Below, one piece after another: positions 7,176 through 13,464 of a DNA stretch of 64,000 bases; the first letter of the stretch is position 1, and every line of letters begins with the position of its first letter. The position numbers and the translations under genes were made by a program. The notes below the pieces were generated by a model that worked only from the letters and a program-made list of their open reading frames with translations, was not told the origin of the DNA and ran no database searches. Source of the stretch: Saccharicrinis carchari (GTDB lineage Bacteria; Bacteroidota; Bacteroidia; Bacteroidales; Marinilabiliaceae); the NCBI RefSeq assembly GCF_900182605.1, contig NZ_FXTB01000001.1:682001-746000 (forward strand), given 5' to 3'.

Positions 7176-8672
7176 ATGACAAAAAATAAATTAACCCTTT
7201 CCCAACTTGAGCAATACCTGTCAAAAGCGGCCTGGATTTTAAAAGGTCCGGTAGATGCTTCGGATTTTAAGGTATATATTTTCCCTTTGCTATTCTTTAA
7301 GCGATTATCTGACGTTTATGATGAAGAATATCAGCAAGCACTTGAAGAGTCTGATGGTGATGTTGAATATGCTTCGCTCCCTGAATTTCACCGATTTGAA
7401 ATACCGGAGGGTTGCCATTGGAAGGATGTGAGAGAAACAACTACCAACGTTGGTGTAGCTATTGAAAAAGCATTACGAGGAATTGAACAAGCTAACCAGG
7501 ATTTATTGTATGGTATTTTTGGCGATGCGCAATGGAGCAACAAAAACAAACTCGCCGACCGCTTGCTCCTTGATTTAATTGAGCACTTTTCGCAATATAC
7601 TTTAGCCAACTCCATGGTTGAGTCCGATTTATTGGGTAATGCCTACGAATACCTGATAAAACATTTTGCTGACTTAACCAACAAGAAAGCCGGGGAGTTT
7701 TATACACCCCGCTCTGTGGTGCATCTTTTAGGACTTATTTTGGATCCCCATGAGGGCGAAAGCATTTACGACCCCGCTTGTGGTACAGGAGGTATGTTGC
7801 TGGAATGTGTGGACAATTTAAAAGAAAACAACGAAGATTACCGCACCTTAAAATTGTTTGGACAGGAGAAAAACCTGACATCCAGTTCCATTGCACGTAT
7901 GAACATGTTTTTACATGGCATCGAAGATTTTCAGATTTATCGTGGCGACACCCTTCGCAGCCCGGCGTTTTTTGTGGCCGATGGTTTAAAAACTTTTGAT
8001 TGCGTTATCGCTAATCCGCCTTTCTCGTTAAAGGATTGGGGAGCCGAAAACTGGGCCAACGACCCTTACGGACGTAATATTGCCGGAGTACCGCCCAAAG
8101 GGAATGGCGATATGGCCTGGGTACAGCATATGATAAAATCGATGAACAGTACCGGGCGGATGACGGTAGTATTGCCGCACGGTGCGCTTTTCCGAAAAGG
8201 AGCCGAGGGACGTATTCGTGAAGAATTATTAAAGCAGGATTTATTGGAAGCCGTGATAGGTTTAGGTTCAAATATATTTTACGGAACCCAATTGGCGGCT
8301 TGTGTGATGGTTTTTAAGCAAAACAAAGAAAGCCATAAGAAAGGGAAGGTACTGTTTATTGATGCTGCCAATCAGGTGCGGGTGGGCCGCGCTCAAAATT
8401 TCCTGGAGCCAAACCATGTGCAACAGATTTACTCCTGGTATGGTAATTATGCGGATGTAGAGAATCAAGTAAAGATTGCCACCCTCGATGACATCATAGA
8501 AAACGATTACAACCTGAATATTCCGCTGTATGTGGAAAAGATAATTGAAGACAATTTGCCTTCGGTTGAAGAAGCCATGAGTGATTTGAAGATAGCATGG
8601 GCAGAGAGTTTAAAAGCGGAAGAGAAGTTTAAAACAATACTAAAAAGGTTTACCACAGATAACGCAGATTAA
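7176..8672 (+). CDS. hsdM: Type I restriction-modification DNA methyltransferase subunit (first HsdM)
   Basis: HsdM transfers a methyl group from SAM to adenine in the target set by HsdS. Sequence shows the N-terminal HsdM helical domain, then the SAM-binding motif DPACGTGG at residues 199-206 and the catalytic NPPF at 280-283. The start is the ATG at 7176 (MTKNKLTLSQLEQYL, matching the second HsdM), not the upstream TTG at 7143. The last seven residues and the stop codon are supplied by the palindromic repeat at 8652-8711, and the 3' end is copied twice more downstream. No hsdS lies next to this copy. A second HsdM begins at 9392, so this one may be an orphan or an alternative partner. Confidence 0.93.
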   Translation: MTKNKLTLSQLEQYLSKAAWILKGPVDASDFKVYIFPLLFFKRLSDVYDEEYQQALEESDGDVEYASLPEFHRFEIPEGCHWKDVRETTTNVGVAIEKALRGIEQANQDLLYGIFGDAQWSNKNKLADRLLLDLIEHFSQYTLANSMVESDLLGNAYEYLIKHFADLTNKKAGEFYTPRSVVHLLGLILDPHEGESIYDPACGTGGMLLECVDNLKENNEDYRTLKLFGQEKNLTSSSIARMNMFLHGIEDFQIYRGDTLRSPAFFVADGLKTFDCVIANPPFSLKDWGAENWANDPYGRNIAGVPPKGNGDMAWVQHMIKSMNSTGRMTVVLPHGALFRKGAEGRIREELLKQDLLEAVIGLGSNIFYGTQLAACVMVFKQNKESHKKGKVLFIDAANQVRVGRAQNFLEPNHVQQIYSWYGNYADVENQVKIATLDDIIENDYNLNIPLYVEKIIEDNLPSVEEAMSDLKIAWAESLKAEEKFKTILKRFTTDNAD

Positions 8673-8822
8673 CACAGAATTAATCCGTGAAAATCTGTGC
8701 GAATCCGTGGTAAAAGATATGAAGCGTGGAAAGAAAGTATAAAGCAATACTCGAAAGGTGCACCACAGATAACGCAGATTAACACAGATAACAATTCGTG
8801 AAAATCTGTGCGAATCCGTGGT
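8652..8822. repeat. Palindromic repeat array, copies 1 and 2, with hsdM-tail duplication
   Basis: Copies at 8652-8711 and 8762-8822 share ACCACAGATAACGCAGATTA at the left end and end in CGAATCCGTGGT; each is an imperfect palindrome. The spacer 8726-8761 is a diverged copy of the last ~35 bases of hsdM. Copy 1 overlaps the hsdM stop codon, copy 2 runs up to the GxxExxY start. This repeat type accompanies GxxExxY genes in other genomes to my knowledge. Confidence 0.8.
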
Positions 8823-8832
8823 GAAAAATATT

Positions 8833-9207
8833 ATGATGGAACTAAACGATATATCATACAAAATTATAGGATGCGTGTATAAGGTTCATACAGAACTTGG
8901 TCCGGGATTGCTCGAATCGAGCTATGAAGTTTGTTTAGCGCATGAATTACTGAAAGAGGGCTTAAAAGTAGAGCGCCAAAAATCATTGCCCGTGGTATAT
9001 GATGGTATTAAACTGGATGCCGGATATCGGATTGATTTATTAGTTGAGAATTTGATTATACTCGAATTAAAGTCAGTGGATGAAATTGCACCGATTCATA
9101 AAGCACAGTTAATGACCTATCTGAAACTTTCCGGATTAAAATTAGGGCTTCTGCTGAATTTTAATGTGCTGGATATGAAAAAAGGAATAAACAGAATAGT
9201 AATGTAA
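8833..9207 (+). CDS. GxxExxY family protein, PD-(D/E)XK nuclease-like
   Basis: This 124-aa protein carries the family name motif as GLLESSY after VHTELGP. The core YRIDLLVENLIILELKSV gives the D...ExK arrangement of the PD-(D/E)XK nuclease fold, followed by HKAQLMTYLKLSG, which fits the conserved Q/Y helix. Function is not established for the family. I chose ATG 8833 over the GTG at 8818, because the GTG is part of the repeat. The gene is enclosed by palindromic repeats on both sides (8652-8822 and 9216-9379) and splits the two hsdM genes, so gene and repeats look like one inserted unit. Confidence 0.85.
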   Translation: MMELNDISYKIIGCVYKVHTELGPGLLESSYEVCLAHELLKEGLKVERQKSLPVVYDGIKLDAGYRIDLLVENLIILELKSVDEIAPIHKAQLMTYLKLSGLKLGLLLNFNVLDMKKGINRIVM

Positions 9208-9215
9208 AAAAAATC

Positions 9216-9379
9216 ACCGCAGATAACGCAGATAAATAATCCGTGGTAATCTGTGTAAATCAGTGGTAAAAAATAAAAAGCATGGATAGAGAGTTTAAAA
9301 CAATACTTGAAAAGTTCACCACAGATAACGCAGATTAACACAGAAAAATAATCCGTGTAAATCTGTGTAAATCCGTGGT
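9216..9379. repeat. Palindromic repeat array, copies 3 and 4, with hsdM-tail duplication
   Basis: Copies lie at 9216-9267 and 9318-9379. The spacer 9282-9317 is a third copy of the hsdM tail (ATGGATAGAGAGTTTAAAAC onward) and with the repeat forms an 18-codon mini-frame ending FTTDNAD, the same end as HsdM. Copy 4 stops 12 bases before the second hsdM start. Confidence 0.8.
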
Positions 9380-9391
9380 AAAAAAATTAAT

Positions 9392-10858
9392 ATGACCCAA
9401 CAACAACTCGAAAAATATCTCTGGGGTGCAGCAACGGCCTTGCGCGGTACCATTGATGCCGGCGATTACAAACAATATATTTTCCCTTTGCTGTTCTTTA
9501 AGCGTATATGCGATGTGTACGACGAAGAGTTTGAAAAAGCCCTGGAGGAGAGTGATGGCGATATGGAATATGCAGCCTTTGCCGAAAACCATCATTTTAT
9601 AGTGCCCCGGCACGCCCATTGGAACACGGTGCGCGAAACCACCACCAATGTGGGTATGGCGCTGCAAAATGCCATGCGCGAAATTGAAAAAGCCAACCCC
9701 GATACCCTATACGGTATTTTTGGCGATGCCAGCTGGACCAATAAGAACCGACTGAGCGATGAAACCCTCATTAACTTAGTGGAGCATTACTCGCAGTATA
9801 AACTCAATTTGAGTAATGTAGCCGACGATAAACTGGGCAATGCCTACGAGTACCTGATAAAAGAGTTTGCCGACGATAGCGGACATACCGCAGCAGAGTT
9901 TTATACTAACCGCACTGTGGTAAAGTTGATGACCATGATAATGGACCCGCAGCCTGGCGAAAGTGTGTACGACCCTACTTGCGGCTCCGGCGGCTTGTTA
10001 TTGAACTGTGCCTTGCATTTAAAGGAAGAAGGCAAAGAGTACCGTACCTTAAAACTGTACGGACAAGAAATTAACCTGATTACCTCGGCCATTGCCCGTA
10101 TGAATATGTTTATGCACGGCATTGAGGAGTTTAGCATAGTACGGGGCGATACCCTGGCACAACCAGCATTTTTAGAAAACGACGAATTAAAGAAATTCAA
10201 CGTCATTCTGGCCAATCCACCTTACAGTATTAAAGCCTGGGACCAAAAAGCCTTTACCAACGACCCGTATGGTCGTAACCTATGGGGAACACCTCCGCAA
10301 GGCTGTGCCGATTATGCCTTTGAACAACATATTCATAAGAGTATGGATGAATCAAATGGAAGGTGTGTACAACTTTGGCCGCATGGAATTCTTTTTCGTG
10401 ATAACGATAAGAAAATGCGAAAAAAGATGATTGAAACAGATACCGTTGATTGCGTAATTGCATTGGGCAAAAACCTTTTCTACAACTCATCCATGGAGTC
10501 TGCCTTATTGATAAGGAGAACAAATAAAGAGGAAAAGAAGAAAGGAAAAGTGTTGTTTATTAATGCTTTTAATGAAGTTAAAGATGAAAAAACAATCTCA
10601 CACTTGTTAGACAAGCATATTGAGAAAATATTTAATGCTTATAAGGATTATAAGGATATCGATGGTTTTGCAAAAGTGGTAGAAAATGAAAAAATATTAA
10701 AAAAAGATTCTTCTTTATTAGTTACAAATTATATACAATCATCAAGAGTATCAGTGAGTGATATTAAGCCTTTCGAAGAAGCTTACAAAGATTGGGAAGA
10801 ATCATCTTCTGTTTTAAAAAATAGTATTTCTCAATTATTTAATGAATTAGAAAAATGA
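9392..10858 (+). CDS. hsdM: Type I restriction-modification DNA methyltransferase subunit (second HsdM)
   Basis: A 488-aa adenine methyltransferase subunit with SAM motif DPTCGSGG (residues 194-201) and catalytic NPPY (275-278). It is clearly a paralogue of the first HsdM: N-terminal parts share YIFPLLFFKR, DVYDEE, LEESDGD and RETTTNVG. It overlaps hsdS by four bases (ATGA), so it is the expected translationally coupled partner of HsdS. Base composition changes within the gene: the first ~310 codons are GC-rich, the remainder from about 10325 is strongly AT-rich like hsdS. This looks like a recombination joint, so the C-terminal half, which contacts HsdS, may have come in together with hsdS. 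Confidence 0.95.
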   Translation: MTQQQLEKYLWGAATALRGTIDAGDYKQYIFPLLFFKRICDVYDEEFEKALEESDGDMEYAAFAENHHFIVPRHAHWNTVRETTTNVGMALQNAMREIEKANPDTLYGIFGDASWTNKNRLSDETLINLVEHYSQYKLNLSNVADDKLGNAYEYLIKEFADDSGHTAAEFYTNRTVVKLMTMIMDPQPGESVYDPTCGSGGLLLNCALHLKEEGKEYRTLKLYGQEINLITSAIARMNMFMHGIEEFSIVRGDTLAQPAFLENDELKKFNVILANPPYSIKAWDQKAFTNDPYGRNLWGTPPQGCADYAFEQHIHKSMDESNGRCVQLWPHGILFRDNDKKMRKKMIETDTVDCVIALGKNLFYNSSMESALLIRRTNKEEKKKGKVLFINAFNEVKDEKTISHLLDKHIEKIFNAYKDYKDIDGFAKVVENEKILKKDSSLLVTNYIQSSRVSVSDIKPFEEAYKDWEESSSVLKNSISQLFNELEK

Positions 10859-11976
10859 AGTTGAAGATTGATAAAAATAATTGGGAGAAGGTAAAGCTTA
10901 TTGACGTTTTTACAAAGCGTGAAGAGAATGACAAAGTAAATGCAAAAAAAAGATTTGATAAGTTTTTGAAGGTTGAACATATGGATAAGGAGTCACTGCA
11001 TATTAAAAGGTGGTCCAGTCAAGAGAAGGGCGATGAATTAAATCCATATTTCTATAAAATTTTCAGAAAAGGGCAAATACTCTTCCCTACCCGGAATCCA
11101 CATTTAAGAAGAACTGCATTAGCTTCATTTGATGGAATATGTGGGGAAAAGACATTAACATTGGAACCGAATGAAGAGTTCATTATTCCGGAGTTTATAC
11201 CTTTTTTATTTCATAGTGAAAGTTTTTATGCTCATACAACTGGTGTAATAATAGGCTCTACAAATCCGCATTGTAGATGGAGAGATGTTGCCAACTACGA
11301 ATTCCTCCTCCCACCCAAAGACCAACAAAATCAACTGGCCGAACTCCTTTGGGCTATGGATGATGTGATTAAGAAGGAAAGGGAGGTGTTGGAGAGGTTG
11401 AATGAGGCAAGTCAAATAGCATTTGAAAACGAAATAGAAAAATCCTCGGGAGAATTAATCCCTCTTTCAGAAGTTCTTATACCCAAGAAAGCGAAAAGCC
11501 AAGTACCGCATAAAATTAATAGATATATCGGGCTAGAACATATTGAGTCAGGTGCTTTTTCATGCATTGAATTTGGTAATTCAAATGAAGTTTTGGCACA
11601 ATGTAATATTGTTGAAGAAGGTGATTTATGCTATAGTAAATTAAGACCTTATTTAGATAAAGCCTTCATTGCAACTTTTCAAGCAGTTTCTACGACAGAA
11701 TTACTTATTTATAACACTCATAAGCTTTCAAAAGAATTCGTGCTTTATCATTTACACAGTAAACCATTTATTCATTTTGTAACAGGGAAAGGGTTTGGAA
11801 CAAAAATGCCTAGAGTAAGTCATAAAATAATTGGAGAGTATAAAGTAAAGCTGGTTGATGATGAAGATAAAATTTTAGGTCTAATGAGAAACTTTGAAAA
11901 AAGTAAAACTAATATGAATACTAAAATCATCAATTCCAAAGCCTTACAAAAGAGTTTAATTAATCAGATATTTTAG
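10855..11976 (+). CDS. hsdS: Type I restriction-modification specificity subunit HsdS
   Basis: HsdS determines the bipartite DNA target of the methylase and nuclease. The 373-aa protein has two target-recognition halves separated by a conserved helical linker near residues 147-190 (LPPKDQQNQLAELLWAMDDV, then IKKEREVLERL), and a second C-terminal helix region. The recognition halves are AT-rich while the linker at about 11280-11350 is richer in GC, the mosaic expected of genes that swap recognition domains. Start ATG overlaps the hsdM stop. The target sequence cannot be predicted from this. Confidence 0.93.
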   Translation: MKLKIDKNNWEKVKLIDVFTKREENDKVNAKKRFDKFLKVEHMDKESLHIKRWSSQEKGDELNPYFYKIFRKGQILFPTRNPHLRRTALASFDGICGEKTLTLEPNEEFIIPEFIPFLFHSESFYAHTTGVIIGSTNPHCRWRDVANYEFLLPPKDQQNQLAELLWAMDDVIKKEREVLERLNEASQIAFENEIEKSSGELIPLSEVLIPKKAKSQVPHKINRYIGLEHIESGAFSCIEFGNSNEVLAQCNIVEEGDLCYSKLRPYLDKAFIATFQAVSTTELLIYNTHKLSKEFVLYHLHSKPFIHFVTGKGFGTKMPRVSHKIIGEYKVKLVDDEDKILGLMRNFEKSKTNMNTKIINSKALQKSLINQIF

Positions 11977-12006
11977 GCCTTCGCTAAAGCTTCGGCCTAC
12001 ACGGTA

Positions 12007-12078
12007 ATGAGTACAAAACAAGACATAAAGCAGTATTTTAAGCCAGATAGCAGATGGGAGCTGTGCCGATTATTTTAA
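12007..12078 (+). pseudogene. Truncated short reading frame ended by a repeat fragment
   Basis: ATG 12007 opens a protein-like frame of 23 residues beginning MSTKQDIKQYFKPDSRWELC. It stops exactly where a partial copy of the palindromic repeat begins (12078-12096). It may be the 5' stub of a lost gene. The family is not recognisable. Confidence 0.3.
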
Positions 12079-12096
12079 ATCTGTGTTATCTGTGGT
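12078..12096. repeat. Partial copy of the palindromic repeat
   Basis: AATCTGTGTTATCTGTGGT matches the right half of the repeats at 8652-9379. It is the only trace of this repeat downstream of hsdS and marks the end of the truncated frame at 12007. Confidence 0.55.
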
Positions 12097-12150
12097 GAAG
12101 AGAAGAGGATGTAAAAAATATAGCCCATTGCAAATAAATACCAACCTGAT

Positions 12151-12237
12151 ATTCCATATTCCGATATAGAATAAAACTCTTTAATTTCTTGTACAACAGA
12201 TTGCAAATGGTTAATATTGCATATTCGAATATGGAAT
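12151..12237 (+). promoter_or_regulatory. Paired operator-like palindromes upstream of the HTH gene
   Basis: Site 1 at 12151-12172 (ATTCCATATTCCGATATAG onward) is an imperfect palindrome. Site 2 contains the perfect 14-bp palindrome CATATTCGAATATG at 12220-12233 followed by GAAT. On opposite strands the two share ATTCCATATTC. Site 2 ends three bases before the ATG of the HTH gene. Two similar sites in front of a small HTH gene suggest autoregulation. Confidence 0.6.
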
Positions 12238-12239
12238 AA

Positions 12240-12764
12240 ATGAAAATGAAGCAACAAATAATGAGTCCACACGACATTGTAATTCTGCTAAAAATAGTGA
12301 GTTACGGTAATGAGCAGTGGTATCAAAAACCATTAGCAGAAGCCTTAGGCATTAGTCAATCAGAAATAAGCAAGTCGCTCAACAGGTCAAAATACGCAGG
12401 TTTACTGGCTCCTAACGGTAAAACAGTCATGAAAATGGCCTTGATGGAGTTTTTGCAATACGGTTTACGTTACGTTTTTCCGCAAAAACCGGGTGCTGTG
12501 GTGCGTGGTGTATCAACTTCACATTCGGCAAGCCCTTTAAAAGCAGATATTCAAAGCACAGAAGATTATGTATGGCCTTATGGCAAAGGAACTGTTCGCG
12601 GGCATAGCATAGTGCCGTTGCACCCTGCGGTACCAGAGGCGGCCTTGAAAGACGAAAAATTACACGAGCTGCTGGCTTTAGTAGATGCCTTGCGTGTAGG
12701 CAGAGCTCGAGAAAAAGAATTGGCCGTAATAGCACTTAAAAAACGTTTGGGACTTGGAGAATAG
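12240..12764 (+). CDS. Winged-helix DNA-binding protein, candidate antitoxin/regulator
   Basis: A 174-aa protein with an N-terminal helix-turn-helix region at about residues 10-60: SPHDIVILLKIVSYGNEQWY, then LAEALGISQSEISKSLNRSK. The C-terminus is helical and basic (DALRVGRAREKELAVIALKK). It resembles MarR-like or Rrf2-like winged helices in layout. It overlaps the next gene, a nucleotidyltransferase, by 11 bases, and both sit between hsdS and hsdR. The arrangement (DNA-binding protein, then nucleotidyltransferase) mimics AbiEi/AbiEii type IV toxin-antitoxin operons, so an antitoxin or a regulator of the restriction locus is likely. That role is inference. Confidence 0.7.
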   Translation: MKMKQQIMSPHDIVILLKIVSYGNEQWYQKPLAEALGISQSEISKSLNRSKYAGLLAPNGKTVMKMALMEFLQYGLRYVFPQKPGAVVRGVSTSHSASPLKADIQSTEDYVWPYGKGTVRGHSIVPLHPAVPEAALKDEKLHELLALVDALRVGRAREKELAVIALKKRLGLGE

Positions 12765-13464
12765 AACCATCAATATTGCCGTAGTGGCCGCAGTGGCCGC
12801 AGCCTTAAAGGATATCAAGCAAAACATGGTGTTTGTGGGTGGTGCGGTGGTGAGTTTATACGCCGATGATCCGGCTGCAGATGAGATACGCCCAACGCAA
12901 GATATTGATATAGCCTTAAACATAGTCAATCTTAGCCATTGGCAAGAGGTTCAAGAACAATTAGGTGCACTTGGTTTTCATCCCGATCCATTTGGCCATG
13001 CCATTTGCAGTTACAAGTACAAGGATATTCCTATAGATATTATGGCTACCGAAGCTGGCCCGCTTGGCCCGGCAAACCGTTGGTATAAAATAGGCTTCAA
13101 TAATTTATGGACTGCTAAAGCCAAAGACCAAGAAATAAAAATTCTTTCCGCACCGTGTTATTTGGCCACCAAATTCGAAGCGTTTAACGATAGAGGCAGT
13201 GATTACAGAATCAGTCACGACATCGAAGATATTATCTATGTTTTAGACAATCGTACCACAATTGCAGAAGAAGTGGCTCAAGACGATAGTCGCATCGCCA
13301 ATTTTATAAAAAAACAACTTCAAAACATAAGCTCAAAAGACCTAATGCAAGAAGTGCTAATGGCGCATATTCACCCACTAATGCTGGAAGAACGCATGCC
13401 TATTGTAGAAGAAAAAATTACCCAAATACTAAATCATAATTATGGCCTTCAACGAACTAAATAG
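12754..13464 (+). CDS. AbiEii-like nucleotidyltransferase embedded in the restriction locus
   Basis: A 236-aa protein with nucleotidyltransferase hallmarks: FVGGAVVSLY (GG at residues 29-30) and the Asp pair D50/D52 in RPTQDIDIAL. A predicted substrate-binding region includes IDIMATEAGPLGPANRWYK. The TTG start at 12754 overlaps the HTH gene stop, which suggests translational coupling. It overlaps the hsdR start by 23 bases, so it is an integral cistron of the operon and not a passing insertion. It may act as a toxin that senses loss of the restriction system, or as an accessory defence enzyme; neither is shown. Confidence 0.75.
   Translation: MENRTINIAVVAAVAAALKDIKQNMVFVGGAVVSLYADDPAADEIRPTQDIDIALNIVNLSHWQEVQEQLGALGFHPDPFGHAICSYKYKDIPIDIMATEAGPLGPANRWYKIGFNNLWTAKAKDQEIKILSAPCYLATKFEAFNDRGSDYRISHDIEDIIYVLDNRTTIAEEVAQDDSRIANFIKKQLQNISSKDLMQEVLMAHIHPLMLEERMPIVEEKITQILNHNYGLQRTK

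Noticed and set aside
7143-7178. TTG start at 7143 for the first hsdM
   Set aside because: The ATG at 7176 aligns with the start of the second HsdM, and the 11 extra residues look non-conserved.
8652-9379. CRISPR-like array of repeated sequence
   Set aside because: Repeats are imperfect palindromes, spacing is irregular, spacers are copies of the hsdM tail or a whole gene, and no cas gene is near.
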